Below are positions 30,719 through 37,875 of a stretch of DNA of 38,516 nt, piece by piece. Within the stretch, counting starts at the first letter, position 1. Each line of letters begins with the position of its first letter. The position numbers were made by a program, and so were the translations under genes. Origin of the DNA: Desulfobacteraceae bacterium (GTDB taxonomy: Bacteria; Desulfobacterota; Desulfobacteria; Desulfobacterales; Desulfosalsimonadaceae); assembly GCA_021737225.1 (NCBI GenBank), contig JAIPEJ010000005.1, positions 1 to 38,516 of the forward strand, given 5' to 3'. The notes beneath the pieces are model-generated. The model saw only the letters and a program-made list of their open reading frames with translations, was not told the origin of the DNA and searched no databases.

Positions 30719-30725
30719 GCCCAAC
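30719..30725 (-). other. GTTGGGC core-site box, possible degenerate attC end
   Basis: GTTGGGC followed by GCCTTAAC on the minus strand, about 50 bp before the flavin reductase start. It equals the 1L box (GTTRRRY) of the attC-like site at 28974-29025, but I could not identify a full set of inner arms upstream; the adjacent DNA is the 118-bp repeat. It may mark the upstream edge of the cassette array. Confidence 0.35.
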
Positions 30726-30750
30726 AAATGGCGTTTTATCCATCTCCTCT

Positions 30751-30868
30751 TGCTCTTGCCATGCCTAAAAGGCCTTTTTTGACGCCAAAAAGTGTCAAAC
30801 AGGGCCAAAATGGGTTTTGATTTGCGTTTATTTCATATATTTTTTAATAATTTAATTTGGCCCGACCC
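30751..30868 (+). repeat. 118-bp direct repeat, copy 1
   Basis: Starts TGCTCTTGCCATGCCTAAAA and ends TTAATTTGGCCCGACCC. It aligns along its length, at roughly 80% identity by eye, with 32495-32613 in the same orientation. The pair encloses two or three small membrane-protein genes. The end motif TTAATTTGGCCCGACCC (30852-30868) also occurs elsewhere in this region. The rest of 30869-30991 shows no gene. Confidence 0.85.
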
Positions 30869-30991
30869 GTCGACCCTGGCAACAGGATCGGCCCGATTAT
30901 TTCGAAAACTGGTATACGATCACCCGAGTCTCGACAGTTAAACGGAGGACTCGGAGGACTCGTTCACGATCCTGATCCCATCTGCCCTTGA

Positions 30992-31723
30992 TCAGGCCTC
31001 GCTCCGCATCTGCCAGGCCTGCCACAGCAGCCATCCGCCCCAGGCCATTGCCAGAACCATGATCAGGCGGCCGCCGTTGAGTGTGATGGCCGCGAAGGTG
31101 CGGTCCCAGGCGAGCAACCCGGTCTCGCCCAGCAGATACTCCCAGTCATGGAAACCGTAGGGAGAAGATCGACCATAGTTGCCACCAAGCAGTAGTAACT
31201 GCCCAGCACGGGCATCAGCCATATAGGGCGCGATATCGAGGAAATTCTGGCCGACCCAGCCGAGGCAGAGACTGGCGCCGAAGGTGTCGCCGCGTTGATA
31301 CAGTAGCGTACCCCCCGCGATGATGGGCATCAGCAGTTGGCCGAGAGTGCCCCCAAGCGACCCGATAAAATCACCGAACACGCCGAAGACAACATGACCG
31401 GCTTCATGGAAAGCGAGGTTGGCCCGTGCCAGCAATCCGCCGGCGCGCGCGAGCCCATCAAGGTCAAGCACCATCCAACTCATTCCGTAAACGACCAATA
31501 CTCCCCAGAGAACCAGCAGAGGCAACCAGTACCGCAGCAACTCATCCCCCGGGCGAAGCAGCGACGCCTTCCAGGTGCCGGACGATTGATCCTCATCGGG
31601 TTCGTCGGCCTCCAACGCCTCCAGCTTCTCCTGGTAAATTTCATACTTGTGGAATACGATGCCACAATGGCCACACTCCGTGTCGTCGGCGCCCGCTGTT
31701 TGGCTGCATTTGGGACATTCCAT
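30992..31723 (-). CDS. Zinc-ribbon membrane protein with HEAGH metallopeptidase-like motif
   Basis: A 243-residue protein. An N-terminal zinc ribbon (CPKC 3-6, CGHC 17-20) is followed by an acidic linker, a hydrophobic helix at about 65-88, then NLAFHEAGHVVFGVFGDF, with HEAGH at 106-110, the zinc-binding HExxH signature of membrane-embedded peptidases such as the M50 type. At least three further hydrophobic segments follow (about 122-142, 150-165, 213-236). A second metal ligand motif is not obvious; H192 in YGFHDWEYL is one candidate. It may be an intramembrane protease or an inactive relative. It lies between two copies of a 118-bp repeat. Confidence 0.75.
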   Translation of the reverse strand: MECPKCSQTAGADDTECGHCGIVFHKYEIYQEKLEALEADEPDEDQSSGTWKASLLRPGDELLRYWLPLLVLWGVLVVYGMSWMVLDLDGLARAGGLLARANLAFHEAGHVVFGVFGDFIGSLGGTLGQLLMPIIAGGTLLYQRGDTFGASLCLGWVGQNFLDIAPYMADARAGQLLLLGGNYGRSSPYGFHDWEYLLGETGLLAWDRTFAAITLNGGRLIMVLAMAWGGWLLWQAWQMRSEA

Positions 31724-31871
31724 AAGCTACATCCAATAGCCCTATTTAAAAGGATAGCTGTTACCACCACTTAAAACAAGCGGTAAGTGTCAGATTTGAT
31801 CGAAACTAATGCACCAGACCCTACTCGTCATTTGTCTTTTGTAGCAGGTGGAGGAATTTTTACGCCCGACC

Positions 31872-31909
31872 CCATCTTGCCCATCTTGCTCTTGCATCTT
31901 GCCATCTTG
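31872..31909 (+). repeat. Short tandem repeat of CATCTTGC units
   Basis: Four CATCTTG units in 38 bp (CCCATCTTGCCCATCTTGCT, then CTTGCATCTTGCCATCTTG). Just upstream is GCCCGACCCC, a fragment of the motif seen in the larger repeats; downstream is TACCGG-type reiteration (CCGGAATACCGGAGTACCGG at about 31949-31970). The whole interval 31724-32001 appears to be non-coding repeat debris. Confidence 0.7.
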
Positions 31910-32001
31910 TCAGAAAAGCAGAGACTGGAGACTGGTAAACTGTCCCCGGAATACCGGAGTACCGGAATACCATCGAGGAATGCCCGCAGCGGCGTCTTCT
32001 T

Positions 32002-32229
32002 CTACTGGAGGAATGCGATATACGCCATCGCGGACACGAGAGCGACGTGCAGAACCACGCTGCCCCAGTAGAGTCCGGTCTCCTCGTCTCGAAAGACCCA
32101 TCGGGTGTTGAGGAGGAATACATTCGGGTGGTCGCGATTGCTCCAAATGAGGGTGCGACCGGCGATGACCATCCACATGACGTAGCCAATGACGGCGATC
32201 GTAATAACCTTTTCTACCAACGGGCTCAT
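32002..32229 (-). CDS. Small membrane protein, unknown function (75 aa)
   Basis: A 75-residue protein starting MSPLVEKVITIAVIGYVMWM, with two hydrophobic segments (about 5-22 and 55-74) separated by a polar loop containing LIWSNRDHPNVFLLNTRWVF. The frame extends upstream to 32343 but that part is translated tandem repeat, so ATG 32229 with GGGGAA upstream is more credible. Positional neighbour of the zinc-ribbon HEAGH gene in the same direction, within the repeat-bounded segment. No family recognised. Confidence 0.55.
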   Translation of the reverse strand: MSPLVEKVITIAVIGYVMWMVIAGRTLIWSNRDHPNVFLLNTRWVFRDEETGLYWGSVVLHVALVSAMAYIAFLQ

Positions 32230-32243
32230 TGTTCCCCATGACT

Positions 32244-32294
32244 GTTGTTCCGGGTCGTTGTTCCGGGTCGGTTGTTCCGTTGTTCCGGGTCGGG
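32244..32294 (+). repeat. Tandem GTTGTTCCGGGTC repeat
   Basis: Four partly degenerate copies of TTGTTCCGGGTCG in about 50 bp. The last runs into GGGTCGGGCCAGATTAA (32287-32303), the reverse complement of the TTAATTTGGCCCGACCC motif found at 30852, 32596 and 37764. Confidence 0.75.
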
Positions 32295-32494
32295 CCAGAT
32301 TAACATGCTGGATTTTATTATATTCAATACCGGAAAAAGGCATTTTCGGGGCTTATTTCGTTTTTTTTACCGCCAAAATGAAGATTATGGAAAGATTATG
32401 TTTCTATCGGCTTTTTGCAAACTTGAATAAAAACTCTCCCCCAATGGCATTCGGTGGGTGATGTGCCATATTTTCCAGCGTATGTAGCGCTGTT

Positions 32495-32613
32495 TGCTCT
32501 TGCCATGCCTAAAATGCCTTTTTTGGGGCCAAAAAGTGGCAAATAGGGCCGGAAACGGGTTTTGATTTTAGTTTATCCCGTATGATTCTAACTGGTTAAT
32601 TTGGCCCGACCCC
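32495..32613 (+). repeat. 118-bp direct repeat, copy 2
   Basis: Begins TGCTCTTGCCATGCCTAAAA and ends TTAATTTGGCCCGACCCC (32596-32613). Same orientation as 30751-30868. Shared inner blocks include GCCTTTTTT, CCAAAAAGTG and GGGTTTTGATTT. The stretch between 32344 and here shows no gene. Confidence 0.85.
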
Positions 32614-32657
32614 AGCTAACTACCCCAGCTAACCCTAACCCCAGCTAACCCCAGCTA
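32610..32657 (+). repeat. Tandem CCCCAGCTAAC repeat
   Basis: Four copies of CCCCAGCTAAC or a one-base variant start at 32610, 32623, 32639 and 32649. The unit follows directly after the GGCCCGACC motif, and the same junction GGCCCGACCCCAGCTAAC occurs again at 37771-37788 after the glycyl radical enzyme gene. Confidence 0.8.
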
Positions 32658-32995
32658 CCGCAATGTCGTGGGCGTCCTCTCTTCCAAACGACCAATACGA
32701 AATTTCCGAGCAGCACGCCCCCGGATTTAAAATACAAAAGCCCGGCTTCCGGTTGTATTGTTTCATCAGGAAGGGCACAGATGCAAATAAGGGCAAGAAT
32801 GATCCCATTTATGACGAAATAGAACAGATAGGCGCCCACTGTCCACTCCAGAATTTTGTCGGAGACTGGTTTTTTGACCGGGATCTTTTTTGACCCTCTG
32901 TTTACGGTTGAAAAGGCCGGCCCCGTTACTTTTCGCCGCCACAAAAAAAGCGATTCGTTGTGACAACCCAAAATTGACCAAGTGTGATAACGCAA
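32645..32995 (-). CDS. Possible small membrane protein (weak)
   Basis: An open frame of up to 116 codons whose C-terminal two-thirds has two good hydrophobic segments: VGAYLFYFVINGIILALI at about 52-71 and GGVLLGNFVLVVW at about 91-104. The first 40 residues look like translated intergenic DNA and overlap an IS-end-like repeat, so the true start is probably internal. The 3' end runs into a tandem repeat. It may be a decayed gene. No family recognised. Confidence 0.35.
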   Translation of the reverse strand: MRYHTWSILGCHNESLFLWRRKVTGPAFSTVNRGSKKIPVKKPVSDKILEWTVGAYLFYFVINGIILALICICALPDETIQPEAGLLYFKSGGVLLGNFVLVVWKRGRPRHCGSWG

Positions 32996-33005
32996 AATTT
33001 GACCA
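32959..33005 (+). repeat. Two direct repeats resembling multiple terminal repeats of an IS21-type element
   Basis: TGTGACAACCCAAAATTGAC plus CA (32959-32980) and TGTGATAACGCAAAATTTGA plus CCA (32983-33005) are near-identical 22-23-bp units, 24 bp apart. Paired end repeats starting TGTG are typical of IS21-family termini, but no istA/istB gene is present, so this is at most an orphan end. It lies 60 bp upstream of the promoter of the TetR/glycyl-radical module. Confidence 0.5.
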
Positions 33006-33065
33006 CCCCCGGGTTAAGTTTTTAAGATCCGGCAGGCGTTCCCGGAATTCGGAATATAATTTTTA

Positions 33066-33099
33066 TTGACCGGTTACTGTAACGCTGTTACTGTAACAG
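33066..33099 (+). promoter_or_regulatory. Promoter overlapped by two GTTACTGTAAC operators
   Basis: Perfect palindromes GTTACTGTAAC occupy 33073-33083 and 33087-33097; the second extends to CTGTTACTGTAACAG (33085-33099). Their centres are 14 bp apart. TTGACC (33066-33071) and TACTGT (33089-33094) form a -35/-10 pair with a 17-bp spacer, so both operators cover the promoter. They lie 30-56 bp upstream of the TetR gene, and are the natural binding site for that repressor, controlling the whole three-gene operon. Confidence 0.7.
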
Positions 33100-33128
33100 T
33101 GTTTTTAATCTTTCGAAAGACCCTAACA

Positions 33129-33794
33129 ATGCCGAAAGTCCAGCGCAAACCCGAGGAAATCGACGCGATCCGGGCGGAAATTCTGGATCAGGCATTAGAG
33201 CTTATCGCCGAGGCCGGATATAAAGGCTTCAGCATGCGAAAGCTGGGAACCCGCCTGGGGATTGCCGCCAAAACCATTTACAACTACTTTCACAACAAGG
33301 ATGAAATCTATCTGTCCATCCTGACCAGGGGGTTCGAAGCCTTGTACGCGCAATGCGCCGCCGCCAATGGCAATCACCCCGACCCAACAGGCAAAATTGC
33401 GGCCATGTGCCGAAAATATGTGGATTTCGGCCTGGAACACGCCAATTTATACAACCTGATGTTTACCTGGCATGTGCCCAAATTCCGGGATTACGTGGGT
33501 ACTGAAATGGAGCCGGCGGCCCGGCTGGAACTGGAGACTGGACTGAAGGTCTCCCGGCTCTTTATTGACACCATCCGGGCATATCCAGGCGGCGGCCAAA
33601 CCGTTCCGGAAGATGACGCCCGCTTCCTGATGATACAGTTCTGGAGCCAGGCCCACGGCTATATTGCTGGCATCAACAACACCCTGCTTGACTACATGCA
33701 CGAAACGCCGCTGGCCATTAAAAACCGGCTGATTGACAGCATGCTGGACAATTTCCGCGCAGCCGTTGTTGCCTGCGAAAGGACGTCTTCATGA
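33129..33794 (+). CDS. TetR/AcrR-family transcriptional regulator
   Basis: A 221-residue TetR-type repressor. The N-terminal helix-turn-helix is clear: AEAGYKGFSMRKLGTRLGIA followed by AKTIYNYFHNKDEIYLSIL (about 28-65). The C-terminal ligand domain (70-221) is helical and not assignable. The frame is open from 33066, but the first 21 codons would cover the operator/promoter, so ATG 33129 (MPKVQRKPEE) is chosen. Its stop overlaps the activase start by 4 bp (ATGA). First gene of the operon, it probably represses its own promoter and the glycyl radical enzyme until a ligand, perhaps the substrate, binds. Confidence 0.92.
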   Translation: MPKVQRKPEEIDAIRAEILDQALELIAEAGYKGFSMRKLGTRLGIAAKTIYNYFHNKDEIYLSILTRGFEALYAQCAAANGNHPDPTGKIAAMCRKYVDFGLEHANLYNLMFTWHVPKFRDYVGTEMEPAARLELETGLKVSRLFIDTIRAYPGGGQTVPEDDARFLMIQFWSQAHGYIAGINNTLLDYMHETPLAIKNRLIDSMLDNFRAAVVACERTSS

Positions 33795-34705
33795 AACAGC
33801 CCTTGATACTTGAAATTAAGGGGAATTCCCTGGACGACGGACCGGGTATCCGCTCGGTGGTTTTTTTCAAAGGCTGCCCCCTGGCCTGCACCTGGTGCCA
33901 TAATCCGGAAAGCAAGCGCATGGGGGTGGAAATCGGATTTGAAGCCCGAACCTGTGCGGGATGTGATACCTGCATGGGCGTTTGCCCTGAAAAAGCCATT
34001 TCCCGGAACAATCCCTTCTTTATCGATCGATCCACCTGCACCCTGTGCTTTCAATGCGTGGACACCTGCCCCTCAGGGGCCCTTTCCCGCATCGGCTCGT
34101 CAATGTCCGTTGCGGAAATTGTCTCCCAGGTGATCCGGGACAAGCCGTTCTACGACACCTCCGGCGGCGGCGTAACCCTGTCCGGCGGGGAACCCGCCAT
34201 GTTCATGGATTTTGCCGGGGAATTGCTCAAAGCGCTAAAGGCGGCAGGCATTCATACCCTGATCGAGACCTGCGGGCTGTTTGACCCGGACCGATTCAAT
34301 AATTGCATTTATCCTTGGGTAGACGTGATTTACTATGACATCAAGCTTATCGACCAAGACGCCCATGTCCGTCATTGCGGCGTTTCCAATGAAAGGATTT
34401 TAAACAATTTCAAGGCACTTAATACCTGCGCCCGAGACGATGAAATATCCATTATCCCGCGCACGCCCCTGATCCCCGGAATTACGGATACCCCGGAGAA
34501 TATTAAGTCGATTGCGGAATTTCTGTCATCATGCGGTGTTTCCGAGGCCCGCCTGCTGCCCTATCATCCGCTGTGGCAGGAAAAAAACTGCAAAATCGGA
34601 ATTTCGCCGAACACCGGAAATTCGCCGGAAATGGATCAGTGGCTGGATAACCGGGTCCTTGAAAACTGCCGGGCGATCTTTGAAGCGGCCGGCATCTCAA
34701 TTTAG
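33791..34705 (+). CDS. Glycyl radical enzyme activating protein (radical SAM)
   Basis: A 304-residue radical SAM activase that generates the glycyl radical on its partner using SAM and a 4Fe-4S cluster. The radical SAM cysteines are C29, C33, C36 in GCPLACTWCHNPES, the GGE motif is in TLSGGEPAMF, and a two-cluster ferredoxin insertion lies at 55-93 (CAGCDTCMGVCPE; CTLCFQCVDTCP), as in activases of eliminase-type enzymes (CutD, HypD activase, GDH activase) but not of PFL. It is coupled by 4 bp overlap to the TetR gene and ends 32 bp before the glycyl radical enzyme, its evident substrate. Confidence 0.95.
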   Translation: MKQPLILEIKGNSLDDGPGIRSVVFFKGCPLACTWCHNPESKRMGVEIGFEARTCAGCDTCMGVCPEKAISRNNPFFIDRSTCTLCFQCVDTCPSGALSRIGSSMSVAEIVSQVIRDKPFYDTSGGGVTLSGGEPAMFMDFAGELLKALKAAGIHTLIETCGLFDPDRFNNCIYPWVDVIYYDIKLIDQDAHVRHCGVSNERILNNFKALNTCARDDEISIIPRTPLIPGITDTPENIKSIAEFLSSCGVSEARLLPYHPLWQEKNCKIGISPNTGNSPEMDQWLDNRVLENCRAIFEAAGISI

Positions 34706-34737
34706 CATTTAACCCAAACCGGGAAGGAAAGTATTCC

Positions 34738-37700
34738 ATGCTGCTTAAAACCGATGCTGCCGGTGGTACCGCCACCGGGGCCAAAACCGGCAAAACACTC
34801 ACCCATTTGCTGGTCAAAACCCTGCTGCACACCGTGGCCGCCAGCTTCAATTTCCGGCCCGGGCTTAAAAAATACCTGAAAACCGATCAGGGATGGCTTG
34901 ATTTCACCGTGGGCATTCGCACCGAATCCGGATCCGTGGAAACCGCCATCTGCTTTAAAAACGGCCGGGTCTCGGTGCACAAGGCAATACCGGCGGATTG
35001 CGAGGTTACCCTGATTTTTGCCTCGGATGCGGCGGTTCGCAAACTCCTGGGCGCCACCCCGACGGAGCAGATTTTCATGCTCATGAAAAGCCATTTGCGA
35101 ACCGTGGGAAACCAGTCCTATATGAACCTGTTTTTCTTTTTTTTGTCGCTGCTGACGCACAAAAAACAGAAAAAACTGATGGCCGGGGAACAGACCGCAT
35201 CCTTAAAAGCATTGCAGAAAACCGCGCCTGAGCCGAAAACTGCTTTGAGCGACGAACTCAGGCAGCGCAACACTTACCGGATGCAGGCCGACGCCATTGA
35301 TCCCGGGGTGAAATACCTGGCCGACCCCTACCTGTCCGACTGCAGTCTTTCCGATTTCCCGCGGATCAAGGAGTTTCTGGAAGTTCATTTTACAAAGACC
35401 GCAGAAGTCTGTACGGAGCGGCCCAAGCTCGTGACAGACTGGTACAAAAAACACGGCTTTGAAACCGATGCCGGGGGCAATTCCTGGATTCCCGAACTGC
35501 GGCAGGCCCATGCATTCAAATACCTCATGGAAAACCGCGCGCCCCTTATCCGGAAAAACGACCTGATCGCCGGCACCACGACCTCAAAGGAAATCGGCGT
35601 CGTGGTCTACCCGGACAGCCACGGCACCATGATCTGGGGCGAACTGCTGACCGTACCGCACCGCTCGTTGAACCCGTATCATATTTCCCGGCAGACAGTT
35701 GACCTGCTGCACACAGAGGTATTCCCGTACTGGGCCCGCCGTAATTTTAAGGAATGGGTCCGGGATCAATACGGCAGCCCGCTATGCCAAGCCATTGACG
35801 AGCGATTTGCCGTGTATTTTATATGGAAACAGGCGGCCCTTTCCCATACGATCCCGGATTTCCCCAAGATCATGAGCCGCGGGGCCGCCGGTATTATCGA
35901 GGAGATCCGGGAGCAGCTGGTTTCCGGCAATATTTCCGATACCCGGCAAGCCACGCTGGAAGCCATGATTCTGTGCCTGGAAGGCCTGATTGCCTATGGG
36001 AATAACCTGGCCCGGCAGGCAGGGGCTGAGGCCGCCGCCGAGACGGATCCCAACCGGAAGGCAGAGCTTGAGCACCTGGCGGAAATCTGCCGCCAGGTGC
36101 CGGCTTATCCGGCCCGCAACCTGGACGAGGCAGTCAACGCCATGTGGGTCACCTGGGTGGGCCTGCACATGGAAAACACCAATGCCGGCCTCTCCCTGGG
36201 ACGCCTGGACCATTGGCTGCAGCCCTATTTCGAGGCGGACATGGCATCCCTTGAATCAACGGATGCGCGCCAAAACTATATCCGGCATGCCATCGAGATG
36301 GTGGCTTGTTTCTATATGCGCTGCACCGATCACCTCCCGCTGACCCCGGATCTGACTAACTGGTATTTCGGTGGCAGCTCTTCGGACCAGGCCATCACCC
36401 TGGGCGGGGTCACGCCGGATGGCCAGGACGCGGTCTGCGATATGACCTACATTTTTTTAAAAGTAACCGAAATGCTGTCCATCCGGGACCCCAACGTCAA
36501 CGCCCGGTTCCATCCCGGCATCAACAGCGACGCCTACCTGAAACGCCTCTGCGAAGTCAACTTCATCACCGCGGCCACCCCCTCCATGCACAACGACGTC
36601 GCCGTGATGACCTCACTGGAAGAATTCAATTACGCGCCGGAAGATCTTCGCAACTGGTCGGCCACCGGATGCGTGGAACCCACATTATCCGGCCGTCATA
36701 TCGGCCACACCAACTTCCAGATGATGAACATGGTGGCAGCCCTTGAAATGGCCTTAAACAACGGCCGCCATCCCCTGATGGACTGGAAGCTGGGACCGGA
36801 TACCGGCCTTGTGGCACAGGAAGACTTCAAGCACTTTGACCAGTTTTTCAACGCTTTCTGCCGGCAATTCCGATTCCTCATCGAGCAGTCCATTGAATAC
36901 AACAATATGCTGGGACGCGCGCATCAGTATATCCGGCCGACGCCGCTGCTTTCATCCCTGATCGGGGACTGCATTGAAAAAGGCAAGGACGTCACGCACG
37001 GGGGCGCACGATACAACAGCTCCGGCGCGGCCTGCATCGGGTTGGCCGATGTCACCGATTCCCTGATGGTGATCAAGAAGCTGGTTTTTGACGAAAAGCA
37101 GATCAGCTTTGCCGAATTGAAAAAAGCCGTGGATGAGAATTTTGAAAACCACCCGGCCCTTTACGCCATGGCAACGAAAAAGGTCCCCCTGTTCGGCTCC
37201 GGCAGTGACGAGGCAGTGGAAATGGCTGAGCGCATTGCCAAATTCGCCCACGACACCTACGGAAGCCATACCAACTACCGCGGCGGCAAATACACAGCGG
37301 GCTTCTGGTCCATGTCCAACCACGTCATCTACGGCACTTTAAGCGGTGCACTGCCCTCCGGCAAACTCGCCGGAAAAGCATTCACCCCGGGGCTCACCCC
37401 GGAGCCCAACGCTTCAGCCAGCCTGCTTGACAACATTCGTGACGTGGCGCGCCTGAATCCGCGAAACATGAACAACAATATCGCGTTTAACGTCAAGGTG
37501 GTTCCCGGCGGCGGCGACAAGCGCGAAGCAATTATTGACCGGATGTTTTCCTATGTTAAAACCTATTTTGACCTGGGCGGGATGCAGATGCAGATGAACG
37601 TGGTCACCTCCGAGACCCTGAAGGATGCCATGGCCCACCCGGAAAATTACCGCAACCTCCTGGTGCGGATTTCCGGCTACAACGCCTATTTCGTAACCTT

Positions 37701-37752
37701 AAACTCAGATCTGCAAAAGGAACTGATTGAGCGGGCGGAATACGGGGTATAA
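34738..37752 (+). CDS. Glycyl radical enzyme with N-terminal SCP2-like domain (1004 aa)
   Basis: Residues about 176-1004 are a PFL-like glycyl radical enzyme: catalytic C645 in the loop SATGCVEPTLSG, with E647 two residues on as in dehydratases, CutC, HypD and arylacetate decarboxylases; H370 in LSHTIPDFPKIM; and the radical G980 in VRISGYNAYF near the C-terminus. The first 140 residues are extra. Segments WLDFTVGI, AICFKNGRVSV, ADCEVTLIFASDAAVRKLLG and HLRTVGN follow the order and spacing of SCP2 (sterol carrier protein 2) domains, so residues 35-140 probably form a lipid-binding pocket; a charged linker (141-175) joins them. The substrate is unknown; a hydrophobic one is inferred. GGAAGG lies 8 bp before the ATG. 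Third gene after TetR and activase. It is not an alkyl- or benzylsuccinate synthase by its CVEP loop. Confidence 0.95.
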   Translation: MLLKTDAAGGTATGAKTGKTLTHLLVKTLLHTVAASFNFRPGLKKYLKTDQGWLDFTVGIRTESGSVETAICFKNGRVSVHKAIPADCEVTLIFASDAAVRKLLGATPTEQIFMLMKSHLRTVGNQSYMNLFFFFLSLLTHKKQKKLMAGEQTASLKALQKTAPEPKTALSDELRQRNTYRMQADAIDPGVKYLADPYLSDCSLSDFPRIKEFLEVHFTKTAEVCTERPKLVTDWYKKHGFETDAGGNSWIPELRQAHAFKYLMENRAPLIRKNDLIAGTTTSKEIGVVVYPDSHGTMIWGELLTVPHRSLNPYHISRQTVDLLHTEVFPYWARRNFKEWVRDQYGSPLCQAIDERFAVYFIWKQAALSHTIPDFPKIMSRGAAGIIEEIREQLVSGNISDTRQATLEAMILCLEGLIAYGNNLARQAGAEAAAETDPNRKAELEHLAEICRQVPAYPARNLDEAVNAMWVTWVGLHMENTNAGLSLGRLDHWLQPYFEADMASLESTDARQNYIRHAIEMVACFYMRCTDHLPLTPDLTNWYFGGSSSDQAITLGGVTPDGQDAVCDMTYIFLKVTEMLSIRDPNVNARFHPGINSDAYLKRLCEVNFITAATPSMHNDVAVMTSLEEFNYAPEDLRNWSATGCVEPTLSGRHIGHTNFQMMNMVAALEMALNNGRHPLMDWKLGPDTGLVAQEDFKHFDQFFNAFCRQFRFLIEQSIEYNNMLGRAHQYIRPTPLLSSLIGDCIEKGKDVTHGGARYNSSGAACIGLADVTDSLMVIKKLVFDEKQISFAELKKAVDENFENHPALYAMATKKVPLFGSGSDEAVEMAERIAKFAHDTYGSHTNYRGGKYTAGFWSMSNHVIYGTLSGALPSGKLAGKAFTPGLTPEPNASASLLDNIRDVARLNPRNMNNNIAFNVKVVPGGGDKREAIIDRMFSYVKTYFDLGGMQMQMNVVTSETLKDAMAHPENYRNLLVRISGYNAYFVTLNSDLQKELIERAEYGV

Positions 37753-37763
37753 GATGCATCGGG

Positions 37764-37788
37764 TTAATTCGGCCCGACCCCAGCTAAC
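37764..37788 (+). repeat. TTAATTCGGCCCGACCCC-AGCTAAC repeat copy
   Basis: Directly after the glycyl radical enzyme stop lies TTAATTCGGCCCGACCCC followed by AGCTAAC, repeating the junction at 32596-32620 with one base change. No clear terminator was found between 37753 and 37875; a T-rich stretch at 37837-37851 has no strong stem before it. Confidence 0.75.
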
Positions 37789-37875
37789 CATAGATCTGTC
37801 GGCCTACAAGCAAAATGTGACGAAATCCGAGCGATCATTTTTTTCTTTTTAGCGCCTGGCTGTGCGCTGCCCGGG

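Noticed and set aside
32610-32657. Possible CRISPR-like array in the tandem repeats
   Set aside because: Units are only 11 bp, spacers are 0-5 bp and there are no cas genes; simple tandem repeat.
34738-37752. Annotation as alkyl- or benzylsuccinate synthase
   Set aside because: The active-site loop has Cys-Val-Glu-Pro and there are no small accessory subunits, unlike those enzymes.
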